Source of the DNA: an uncultured Christensenellaceae bacterium
GTDB lineage: Bacteria; Bacillota; Clostridia; Christensenellales; Borkfalkiaceae
Reading direction: 5' to 3'
NCBI GenBank assembly: GCA_910587005.1
Contig: CAJULB010000008.1
Location: 1 to 42,396, forward strand
DNA: 42,396 nucleotides
The first letter of the stretch is position 1; each line of letters begins with the position of its first letter. The position numbers and the translations under genes are program-made. Below, one piece after another: positions 7,060 to 13,763 of the stretch. The notes beneath the pieces were generated by a model. The model saw only the letters and a program-made list of their open reading frames with translations, was not told the origin of the DNA and did no database searches.

Positions 7060-7863
7060 ATGGATAAGGTTTTAATCCGCGGGCTTGAAATATCTGCCTG
7101 CCACGGCGTTCACGGGTACGAAAAGACGTCGCCCCAGCGCTTTTTGTTCGATGCGGACTTGTCCGCCGGTTTTTACGGCGCGGTTATACGCGACGATTTG
7201 AACGGCACTGTAAATTATTCCACGGCGTGTAATCTGATTGCGGAAACCGCAAAAAACAACACCTTCAACCTTATAGAAAAGCTCGCGTACGAGTGCGCGT
7301 TTGCGCTGTTGGAAAGCTTTTCCGCAATAAAAGCCGTAAAGCTTACCGTGTACAAGCCCGACGCGCCCGTAAAGCACAAGTTCGGCAACGTTGGGGTGAC
7401 GGTGGAGCTTTCCCGCGAAACGGCGTTGCTTTCCCTCGGTTCGAGCATAGGTGACAAAAAGCAATATCTTGATAAAGCGGTAAAGCTTCTCGGTGAAACC
7501 CGCGGGATTAAGGTTGAAAAAGTTTCCTCTTATATTACGACCGAGCCGTACGGCGGAGTGGCGGAAAACGAGTTTTTAAACTGCGCCGTAAAGGTTGAAA
7601 CCTTCCTCTCTCCGCGCGCGCTTTTAGAAGAAATTCACCGCATAGAAAGCGTGTGCGGGCGCACGCGCAACAGGCGGTGGGAGGACAGAACGCTGGATAT
7701 AGATATAATATTTTTCGGCAGCCGCGAAATTTACGAAGAGGATTTGATAATCCCCCACCCCGAGTATTTAAAGCGCAACTTCGTTTTGCGTCCGCTTAAC
7801 GAAATCGCACCCGATTTTGTTTGTCCCGTTCAAAAAAAGCGTATTCGTGATTTGTTAAAATAA
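7060..7863 (+). CDS. Bifunctional dihydroneopterin aldolase / HPPK (FolB-FolK fusion)
   Basis: Residues 1-118 are dihydroneopterin aldolase: LIRGLEISACHGVHGYEK, NYSTACNLI, LIEKLAYECAFALL, and VYKPDAPVKHKFGNVGVTVE with the conserved Lys. Residues 124-267 are hydroxymethyl-dihydropterin pyrophosphokinase: ALLSLGSSIGDKKQYLDKAV, VSSYITTEPYGG, ENEFLNCAVKVET, RTRNRRWEDRTLDIDII and IPHPEYLKRNFVLRPLNEI. The enzyme makes the pyrophosphorylated pterin used by FolP. Such fusions are known in Firmicutes. It starts 3 nt after the folP stop, so coupling is expected. No folE is present in the window. Confidence 0.95.
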   Translation: MDKVLIRGLEISACHGVHGYEKTSPQRFLFDADLSAGFYGAVIRDDLNGTVNYSTACNLIAETAKNNTFNLIEKLAYECAFALLESFSAIKAVKLTVYKPDAPVKHKFGNVGVTVELSRETALLSLGSSIGDKKQYLDKAVKLLGETRGIKVEKVSSYITTEPYGGVAENEFLNCAVKVETFLSPRALLEEIHRIESVCGRTRNRRWEDRTLDIDIIFFGSREIYEEDLIIPHPEYLKRNFVLRPLNEIAPDFVCPVQKKRIRDLLK

Positions 7864-7899
7864 TTTATGTGCAAACTGCACAAAAATTTTTAAAAAATA

Positions 7900-7928
7900 T
7901 ATACAAAAAACAATTAATATGTTATAAT
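7900..7928 (+). promoter_or_regulatory. Promoter of the Ppx/GppA gene
   Basis: TATACA (7900-7905), 17-bp spacer, TATAAT (7923-7928). The transcript would carry a leader of about 95 nt. Confidence 0.7.
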
Positions 7929-8029
7929 CACTAACGGCAGAAATTGTTTTGTGACAAAAACGTTTCATTTAACGCACGGCTATTAAGGTAAAAAATCACT
8001 TTAAATTGCGTCCGTTGGGAGTATATATT

Positions 8030-9544
8030 TTGGAAAAAATCGGTATTATTGATTTAGGCTCAAATTCCGCAAGACTTGTAATAGTCAATCTGTTTGCCGA
8101 CGGTCATTTTATGGTTATCGACGAACTTAAAGAAAGCGTTCGCCTCGGACAGGATATGGAGCGCGACGGTTTTCTGAAACCCGCCCGCGTTGCCGAAACA
8201 ATCAAAACTTTAAAAATGTTCCGCAAGCTGTGCGACGCAAGCGGAGTTACGCGCATTATCGCGGTCGCAACCGAAGCAGTTCGCCGCGCAAAAAACCAGC
8301 GCAGTTTCCTTGACGAAATTCAGTCAAGCTGCGGCATAAAAATCCGCGTGCTTTCCGCCGAGGAAGAGGCGGTTCTCGTTTACCGCGGCGTAATAAATAC
8401 TATGGACGTGCCTAAGGGCATAGTTCTGGAAATCGGCGGAGGCTCCACCAAAATAGTATACTACAACCGCAGAAATATGCTCAACTACGTTACTCTGCCG
8501 TTCGGCGCGGTAACGCTTACGGGGCTTTTTTCGGGCGACGGTTTAAAACCCGAACAGCAGGCGGAAAAGATAGAAGAATTTTTTACCGAGCAGTTAAAGC
8601 AGGTGGAATGGCTTAAAGACGTTGACCCCGACGTTCAGATGATGGGCGTGGGCGGTTCGTTCCGCAACCTCTTTAAAATCAGCAAAATGGTGCATAAATA
8701 TCCGCTGGATACCGTGCACAACTATAAAATGCAGGTAGAGGACTTTTTGCCCGTCTACGATATGATTAAGGTTTTGGACCTTGACAAAAAGAAGAAGATA
8801 AAGGGGCTTTCGGCGGAACGCGCGGATATTCTTCCCGCTGCGCTTGCGGTTATCAAATCGTTTATAAATTATCTTGGGGTTGAAAGCTTCACTTTCTCGG
8901 GCGCGGGACTGCGCGAGGGGTTAATGTTCAATCAGGCCTTGCCTATGACGGTCGAAAAACCCGTTGCGGACGTCCTCAACTATTCGCTTACTACGCTTGT
9001 AAAATACTACGACTGCGACGAAAAGCACGTAGAGCACGTAGTCAATTTAAGCATACAGCTTTTCAAACAGCTGCGCGTGCTTCATAAATTCCCCCGCCAG
9101 TATTTAAGAATCTTAAAGGTTGCCGCTATGCTTCACGACTGCGGCGAGCGTATCAAATACTATAACCATCAGCGCCACAGCTGGTATATGATTTTAAACT
9201 CCAACCTCTACGGCGTAACCCACCGCGACATAGTGCTTGCCGCGTTCACTGCGTGCTGTCATAAAAAGGAAGATATAAATATGGCGGACTGGGCGCGCTA
9301 TAAGGATATCGTGTCCGAGGAAGATTTGGAAGTTGTTAAAAAACTCGGCGTTATGTTAAGAATAGCCGAAAGCCTTGACAGAGCGCACTCCGGCACCATA
9401 AAAAGTATCAACTGCGATATTTTGGGCGATTCGGTCATAATGAAAACGGAAGTGGACGGAGACGCCGCGCTGGAAATACGCAACGCAATGACAGCTTCTA
9501 CCGAATTCCGCAAATCATTCCATAAAAATCTCGAAATTTTATAA
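8030..9544 (+). CDS. Ppx/GppA phosphatase family protein with C-terminal HD domain
   Basis: Residues 1-300 are an ASKHA-fold Ppx/GppA domain: IGIIDLGSNSARLVIV, a second phosphate motif LEIGGGSTKIVYY and GVGGSFRNL. The members hydrolyse polyphosphate or the pppGpp 5'-phosphate. Residues about 310-490 form an HD domain with AAMLHDCGERIKYYNHQRHSWYM, a likely metal-dependent phosphohydrolase. The 504-residue length is normal for the two-domain type. The start is TTG at 8030, because GGGAG lies 8 nt upstream and translation there begins MEKIGIIDLG as in the family; the frame also allows a TTG at 8006 without such a site. Confidence 0.88.
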   Translation: MEKIGIIDLGSNSARLVIVNLFADGHFMVIDELKESVRLGQDMERDGFLKPARVAETIKTLKMFRKLCDASGVTRIIAVATEAVRRAKNQRSFLDEIQSSCGIKIRVLSAEEEAVLVYRGVINTMDVPKGIVLEIGGGSTKIVYYNRRNMLNYVTLPFGAVTLTGLFSGDGLKPEQQAEKIEEFFTEQLKQVEWLKDVDPDVQMMGVGGSFRNLFKISKMVHKYPLDTVHNYKMQVEDFLPVYDMIKVLDLDKKKKIKGLSAERADILPAALAVIKSFINYLGVESFTFSGAGLREGLMFNQALPMTVEKPVADVLNYSLTTLVKYYDCDEKHVEHVVNLSIQLFKQLRVLHKFPRQYLRILKVAAMLHDCGERIKYYNHQRHSWYMILNSNLYGVTHRDIVLAAFTACCHKKEDINMADWARYKDIVSEEDLEVVKKLGVMLRIAESLDRAHSGTIKSINCDILGDSVIMKTEVDGDAALEIRNAMTASTEFRKSFHKNLEIL

Positions 9545-9551
9545 AATAAAT

Positions 9552-9584
9552 CGCGTCCTCGGTCAATTTGCAACCGGGGACGCG
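9552..9584 (+). terminator. Hairpin after the Ppx/GppA gene
   Basis: CGCGTCCTCGGT/ACCGGGGACGCG forms a 12-bp stem with one G-U pair; no T-run follows, so termination may be weak. Confidence 0.5.
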
Positions 9585-9624
9585 TTCGGAATATGAAAAA
9601 ATATAACTTATTGCGAGGTGAAAA

Positions 9625-11085
9625 ATGCTTTGTAAACATTGCGGTAAGGAAATTGCGGATGAAGCGGTTTTCTGTAAGCACTGCGGTAAAAGAACGGACG
9701 GTTTTAAAACCTGCCCCGTATGCAAAAAAGATATCGACGACGACAGCGCTTTCTGCTCGTTTTGCGGAGCGGACTTAACTTCGCCGACAGTCGGCGAAAC
9801 GGCTGTTGCTGCCCAGCCTTATACGGTTTGCGCAACTACCGGGGCGGACGCGGTTACGGTAGGCGCACTTGCTGAGGCGGGCTCTGTTAAGAAAACGGCG
9901 GTTAATCTGACGCGCATTTTAAATATTGCGGTTGTGTGCGTTTCAATGCTTGTCGCGCTTTTTGCGCTGATTTTTATCTTCTTTGCCGGGTTCAAAGCCG
10001 TTCTTGAATCTAACGGGGAAACGCAGTCGGAAAGCGCGGATATATTTTACTATTTCGGCAAAGCGTATAAAGAGCGCGCGGAGATACTTAAATTGTCGCA
10101 GCCTTCAAACTATTATAAAGCGGCTACTTTTCTGCCTTGCATTTTCGGCACTGTCATTTCGGCGTCGTCTTTGATTGCCGTTTGCGCACTGGTCGTGGCC
10201 GCAACGGTGTTCAACGTGCAGTACATTGTCGGCAAGCGGGAAAAAAGCGGTGACGCTTTTGCAATTGCGGCTTTTGCGGTATTTGTTTTCTGCTCGGCGG
10301 CGCTTTTGGCTATGGTAAACTCGACTACGGAGTTTTCTTCGGACTATCTGCCTCAAACAATTTATTATGAGCTGAATTCCACAACGGTTGCCGGTATAGT
10401 ATCAGGCTGTGTTTTTATGTTTATATGGCTTTGCGGTAAAATAGCCGTTTGCGGAAAACAATTTTTCCAAACTGTGAATATCGTAAAATGCTGTCTTGCT
10501 TTGGCGGCAACCGTGTTCACGGTTGTGACGGTAAGTCTGCTTACGTTGCCTGCTATAGCTGTCGACAGTAGCGAGGCGGGTATTACCGATGTAAAATGCG
10601 GCATTTTGCAGTTGCTTAATTCGTTAGGATTGCTTAGTTTTAAAGGCGAGGGCAATGAAATCGCGACAAAAGCGTGGGTTGTGTTCAGTTTGGGTACATT
10701 GGCGTTTTTAACAGAGGTTGGCGCCTTGATATGCGGTGGCGAATTCATAATTAAGGCAATAAACAACATATCCGGCAACGGTAAAAAATCGCTGCTCGGC
10801 GCAAGTATACGCACTGCGGTGTTTACGCTTATTACAATGGTGCTTATGATAGTATGCGGCGAAATGTTTTTGGGAATTGCAACGGAAATAGGCGATTCCG
10901 AAAATATCGGCAAATTCTCATACGGCGTACCCATTGCGGCGTTTGTGCTGTCGATTATATCAATAGTAATTGCCGTAGCGCTTAAAATTTACGGCTATAA
11001 AAATCCGCAAAGCGGGGTTTTGCCTGACGCACAGCAAACAGCGGAACAAGCCGTTGCGGCAGATACCGAAAATTCACAGTCTTAA
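9625..11085 (+). CDS. Double zinc-ribbon polytopic membrane protein
   Basis: The N-terminus holds two tandem zinc ribbons: CKHC...CKHC at about residues 3-20 and CPVC...CSFC at about 30-47. A linker of about 45 residues leads to eight predicted helices spread from about residue 95 to 470, with larger extracytoplasmic loops near 125-160 and 230-255. Zinc-ribbon plus TM proteins are common in Clostridia; none of the known functions is indicated here. GAGGTG stands 6 nt before the ATG. It ends 13 nt before maf but has no obvious functional link with it. Confidence 0.75.
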   Translation: MLCKHCGKEIADEAVFCKHCGKRTDGFKTCPVCKKDIDDDSAFCSFCGADLTSPTVGETAVAAQPYTVCATTGADAVTVGALAEAGSVKKTAVNLTRILNIAVVCVSMLVALFALIFIFFAGFKAVLESNGETQSESADIFYYFGKAYKERAEILKLSQPSNYYKAATFLPCIFGTVISASSLIAVCALVVAATVFNVQYIVGKREKSGDAFAIAAFAVFVFCSAALLAMVNSTTEFSSDYLPQTIYYELNSTTVAGIVSGCVFMFIWLCGKIAVCGKQFFQTVNIVKCCLALAATVFTVVTVSLLTLPAIAVDSSEAGITDVKCGILQLLNSLGLLSFKGEGNEIATKAWVVFSLGTLAFLTEVGALICGGEFIIKAINNISGNGKKSLLGASIRTAVFTLITMVLMIVCGEMFLGIATEIGDSENIGKFSYGVPIAAFVLSIISIVIAVALKIYGYKNPQSGVLPDAQQTAEQAVAADTENSQS

Positions 11086-11098
11086 AAACAAAAATTAT

Positions 11099-11656
11099 AT
11101 GGAATACATTCTTGCAAGCGCCTCGCCGAGAAGAAAGGAACTGCTTTCCCAGATTTTAAACAAATTTGAAGTAATTCCCTCCTGCGCGGACGAAAAAGTG
11201 AATATCTCTCTTTTCCCCGAGCAAATGGCTTGCGCGCTGGCGGAAAGTAAGTGCGACGCGGTTTTTGCCCTTCACCCCAACACAACGGTAATCGGCTGCG
11301 ACACCGTCGTAGTTTTCGGTAAAGAGGTTCTGGGTAAGCCCAAAGACAAAACGGACGCGGTTAAAACCCTTAAAATGCTTTCGGGCAAAACCCACTACGT
11401 CATAACCGGAGTGTGCGTTCGGAACAGATTTAAAAAGGTTGTTGACTTTGACAGAACGGAAGTAAAGTTCAATATACTTACGGACGAATTTATACAAAAC
11501 TACGTGAACAGCGGTTCGCCTATGGACAAAGCGGGCAGTTACGGCATACAGGACGGCGGTATCGTCAAAGAATACTTCGGCAGTTATACAAACGTCGTCG
11601 GTTTGCCTGTCACACTCGCGCAAAAACTTATTAAAGAGGTAATTTCCGACATATGA
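11099..11656 (+). CDS. maf: Maf-like nucleoside triphosphate pyrophosphatase
   Basis: Maf proteins hydrolyse non-canonical or pyrimidine NTPs to monophosphates and pyrophosphate. Seen: YILASASPRRKELLSQ at the N-terminus (substrate-binding Ser/Arg/Arg), IGCDTVVVF with the catalytic Asp, LGKPKDKTDA, LSGKTHYVITGVCV and SPMDKAGSYGIQDGG. At 185 residues it is a normal size. The frame is open from 11054, but that part overlaps the preceding gene; ATG 11099 begins MEYILASASPRR as in the family, though no Shine-Dalgarno is visible. Its last bases overlap the next start (ATGA), matching the maf-mreB linkage seen in other Firmicutes. Confidence 0.93.
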   Translation: MEYILASASPRRKELLSQILNKFEVIPSCADEKVNISLFPEQMACALAESKCDAVFALHPNTTVIGCDTVVVFGKEVLGKPKDKTDAVKTLKMLSGKTHYVITGVCVRNRFKKVVDFDRTEVKFNILTDEFIQNYVNSGSPMDKAGSYGIQDGGIVKEYFGSYTNVVGLPVTLAQKLIKEVISDI

Positions 11657-12672
11657 AAAAAATAGCGATAGATTTCGGCTCGGGCGTAACAAAAATTTAT
11701 ATGCCCGGTTGCGGGGTGGTTTTAATGGAATCAACCTGCATAGCCGTTGAGGAATATACCGAGCGCGGAGAAAAGAAAGTCGGCGTAAAAGCCTGCGGTG
11801 ACAAAGCCCGCGCGCTTTCGGGCAGGGCCGCCTTAAACACGCATATAGTCAACCCTGTAGCCGAGGGCGATATTGTTCATGAACAGCTTGCCGCTACGCT
11901 TTTGGAATACTTTCTTGAAAAAATCGAAATTCCCTATAAAAAAGCAAAGCGAACGGAAGCTATCTTTATCCTGCCCTGCGGGGTTAAAGGCGAAGTCCGC
12001 AAAAAATACGTGCGTTTAGCGGAGAACTGCGGGTTGGGCTCGGTGTGCTTTACGCAAACGCCGTTTGCCGCGGTTTTGGGGCATAACGTGGAAATCGGCG
12101 AAAGCACGCCCGTGTTTTCAATAGATATAGGTCACGCAATCACAAATATAGCCGCATTTTCGCAGGACGGAATAATTTCGGGGCTCAGCGTTAACCTCGG
12201 CGGCGGAAATATAGACGTGCATTTGATTGACGAGCTTGCCGAAAATTATAATCTGAAAATCGGCGGACAAACCGCCGAGCGCCTTAAAAACACCGTCGGA
12301 AGTCTTTTGGACGACGATAATAAAATGGCGGAGGTGGACGGCAGAGAGCTTTCAAGCGGAGCGCCCTCGTCCGTAACCGTGTATTCGGGGCAGATTTACG
12401 AGGTGATTACAACTTATATAGATAAAATTTTGGAGTACGCGCTTTTGGTTATTTCCAAACTTCCCGCCGAGGTTGCGTCAAGCATAATGCACGGCGGAGT
12501 ATATCTTTCGGGCGGGCTTTTGAAAATGGACGGACTTTCCGAATATATCGGCGCAAAGCTGAAAATTCCCGTAAATATGACGGAAGAGCCTCAGCTTGCT
12601 TCGGTCATAGGCGGCGGAACCATACTTGCAAGCGAAGTTCTTTTGGATAAGTTTGCAACCGTAGAAGATTAA
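11653..12672 (+). CDS. Divergent MreB-family actin-like protein
   Basis: The 339-residue product aligns by eye with MreB from end to end: phosphate-1 motif IDFGSGVTKIY (6-16), IVNPVAEGDI (65-74), PFAAVLG (137-143), phosphate-2 region DIGHAITNIAAF (158-169), GGQTAERLKNTVGS (204-217), RELSSGAP (231-238) and adenosine motif YLSGGLLKMDGL (284-295). MreB is a membrane-bound filament that guides cell-wall synthesis. Here the usual EEPFAAAIG reads TQTPFAAVLG and DIGGGTTE reads DIGHAITN, so residues that position the catalytic water in MreB are changed. It overlaps maf by 4 nt and is followed by a strong terminator; mreC and mreD are absent. Confidence 0.85.
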   Translation: MKKIAIDFGSGVTKIYMPGCGVVLMESTCIAVEEYTERGEKKVGVKACGDKARALSGRAALNTHIVNPVAEGDIVHEQLAATLLEYFLEKIEIPYKKAKRTEAIFILPCGVKGEVRKKYVRLAENCGLGSVCFTQTPFAAVLGHNVEIGESTPVFSIDIGHAITNIAAFSQDGIISGLSVNLGGGNIDVHLIDELAENYNLKIGGQTAERLKNTVGSLLDDDNKMAEVDGRELSSGAPSSVTVYSGQIYEVITTYIDKILEYALLVISKLPAEVASSIMHGGVYLSGGLLKMDGLSEYIGAKLKIPVNMTEEPQLASVIGGGTILASEVLLDKFATVED

Positions 12673-12688
12673 TTTTAGTTAAAGAACG

Positions 12689-12735
12689 GCGGCGGCTTGT
12701 TTTGTTTTTACAAAACAAGCCGCCGCTTTATTTTT
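12689..12735 (+). terminator. Strong terminator after the MreB-like gene
   Basis: A 16-bp perfect stem GCGGCGGCTTGTTTTG with its complement and a 6-nt loop, followed by TTTATTTTTT. Confidence 0.9.
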
Positions 12736-12740
12736 TAATT

Positions 12741-12900
12741 ACGTTGTAAACCACAGTCAGATGCTTCGGCAAGCCTCAGCATGACAAGTTTCAACGTTTT
12801 GTTTACACGTTATAGTACGGTCTATATGACATTCCGAGCACGGTCTATATGACATTCCGAGCGTAGTCGAGGAATCTGATTGTCCTATGCGCTATTTTAA
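12741..12900. repeat. Rearranged partial copies of the dispersed ~187-bp repeat
   Basis: The gene-free stretch 12736-12988 contains one half of the repeat (from about 12743, ATGCTTCGGCAAGCCTCAGC near 12771, ending ATGACA at about 12786) and, further on, the other end unit (GACATTCCGAGC...GAGGAATCTGATTGTC, about 12851-12885). Their order is swapped compared with the full copies at 32767-32953 and 35163-35349. No ORF is present. Confidence 0.7.
12817..12862. repeat. Perfect 23-bp tandem duplication
   Basis: A 23-bp unit starting ACGGTCTATATGACATTCC occurs twice head to tail (12817-12839 and 12840-12862) inside the partial repeat. It contains the GACATTC end motif of the element, so it looks like a local duplication of the element end. 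Confidence 0.9.
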
Positions 12901-12988
12901 ATATATGGGTAATTATAGCGCAGTATTTTCAAGAATAAAAATACCCCCTGCCTTTGGCGGGGGGGGGGAGGGGGGTGGCAAAACTGCC

Positions 12989-13195
12989 TTAATAATTTTT
13001 TAAACCCAACAAATAGTCTGCTGAAACGTCAAAAAACTGACAAATCTTTTTTAAGGTTTCAAGCGAAGGTTCTCTGTAACCGTTTTCGTAATTAGTAAAC
13101 GCGTTTCGCGTAAGTCCGAGCGCAGTAGAAACTTCTTTTTGCGAAAGTCCTTTTTCCAAACGCAGTTCTTTAAGTTTTTCAGATAGTTTTTCCAT
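12989..13195 (-). CDS. XRE-family HTH regulator (second of a tandem pair)
   Basis: The 68-residue protein is a single Cro/CI-type helix-turn-helix: LKELRLEKGLSQKEVSTALGLTRNAFTNYENG, then PSLETLKKICQFFDVSADYLLGLKNY. It has no effector domain. It begins 8 nt after the stop of the first XRE gene, without a Shine-Dalgarno sequence. Both proteins end in nearly the same V-S-A-D-Y-L-L-G-L-K tail, which suggests related dimer interfaces. It is likely an autoregulator or partner repressor acting on the divergent Cys-rich gene; that role is inferred from position. Confidence 0.9.
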   Translation of the reverse strand: MEKLSEKLKELRLEKGLSQKEVSTALGLTRNAFTNYENGYREPSLETLKKICQFFDVSADYLLGLKNY

Positions 13196-13203
13196 AAATT
13201 AAT

Positions 13204-13413
13204 TTAAAAATCTTTCAAACCCAGCAAATAATCGGCGGATACATTTAAAGCCTCGCACAATCTTGTGAACGTATCAAGTTTAGGTAATTTTTTTGTTGTG
13301 TAGTACTGTGTAATCATTTCCGGCGATACACCGACCTTTTTTGCGAGTTCAATGTTTGTTAATTTGCTGTTTTTAATTTCTTCTAAAAGCCGTTGTCTAA
13401 ATATTTCTTCCAT
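13204..13413 (-). CDS. XRE-family HTH regulator (first of a tandem pair)
   Basis: The 69-residue protein is a single Cro/CI-type HTH: RQRLLEEIKNSKLTNIELAKKVGVSPEMITQYY, then LDTFTRLCEALNVSADYLLGLKDF. The frame extends to 13455, but that part crosses the operator region; ATG 13413 lies only about 3 nt after the start expected from TATAAA at 13428-13423, so it would be leaderless. It is divergent from the Cys-rich gene at 13486, and two matching inverted repeats lie between them. Likely a repressor of both directions. Confidence 0.9.
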   Translation of the reverse strand: MEEIFRQRLLEEIKNSKLTNIELAKKVGVSPEMITQYYTTKKLPKLDTFTRLCEALNVSADYLLGLKDF

Positions 13414-13426
13414 ATGTAAAATTTTA

Positions 13427-13439
13427 TAACTAATGGTTA
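13427..13439. promoter_or_regulatory. Operator-like inverted repeat O1
   Basis: TAACTAATGGTTA, with TAAC/GTTA arms, overlaps the minus-strand TATAAA (13428-13423) and its spacer. It matches O2 in 11 of 13 positions. Confidence 0.55.
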
Positions 13440-13448
13440 GTATTTTAA

Positions 13449-13477
13449 TTGACATTAACTGGTGGTTAATTTAAAAT
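13449..13477 (+). promoter_or_regulatory. Promoter of the Cys-rich gene (leaderless)
   Basis: TTGACA (13449-13454), 17-bp spacer, TAAAAT (13472-13477). The predicted start near 13484 is about 2 nt before the ATG at 13486. Confidence 0.8.
13456..13468. promoter_or_regulatory. Operator-like inverted repeat O2
   Basis: TAACTGGTGGTTA, extended by flanking bases to ATTAAC/GTTAAT arms, fills the spacer of the plus-strand promoter. A protein bound here would block RNA polymerase. It is 29 bp from O1, centre to centre. Confidence 0.6.
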
Positions 13478-13485
13478 AATGTTGT

Positions 13486-13671
13486 ATGGAAACAGAAAAC
13501 ATATGTAAAAACTGTACTTATTTTATACAGCATTATGCCAAAGTAGACGGAGAGTTTGTTGAAGTATATTGCGGGCACTGTATTAATCTTAAAAATAAAG
13601 AGAAATGCGGTTACAAAAAAGCAAACGAAACGTGTAAGCTGTTCAACTGCAACGAGGATAATCGGTATTAA
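13486..13671 (+). CDS. Small Cys-rich protein (paralogue of 33117-33389)
   Basis: The 61-residue protein has C7-x2-C10, YFIQHY at 12-17, C29-G-H-C32-I-N, and further Cys at 41, 50 and 55. The Cys and His pairs suggest a small metal-binding (zinc) fold, but I do not recognise a named family. A second copy in this window keeps CxNCxYFIQHYxK and CGHCIN with identical spacing. It is expressed from a leaderless promoter that carries an operator-like repeat and is divergent from two XRE regulators, so its expression is probably gated. It is followed by a terminator. Confidence 0.75.
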   Translation: METENICKNCTYFIQHYAKVDGEFVEVYCGHCINLKNKEKCGYKKANETCKLFNCNEDNRY

Positions 13672-13677
13672 ATATAG

Positions 13678-13708
13678 AGCGGAGCTGAAATTTTGGCTCC
13701 GCTTTTTG
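13678..13708 (+). terminator. Terminator after the Cys-rich gene
   Basis: AGCGGAGC/GCTCCGCT 8-bp stem, 10-nt loop, T5 tail. The tail directly abuts the lepA promoter. Confidence 0.85.
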
Positions 13709-13737
13709 TTGATTATTTTTCGGTATTTTACTATAAT
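13709..13737 (+). promoter_or_regulatory. lepA promoter
   Basis: TTGATT (13709-13714), 17-bp spacer, TATAAT (13732-13737); the ATG at 13764 follows by about 20 nt from the predicted start. Confidence 0.75.
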
Positions 13738-13763
13738 TAAATAAAAAATATCAAGGCAAGTAT

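Noticed and set aside
12673..12988. CRISPR array
   Set aside because: Repeats here are two tandem 23-bp units and element halves without spacers of regular length; no cas genes are present.
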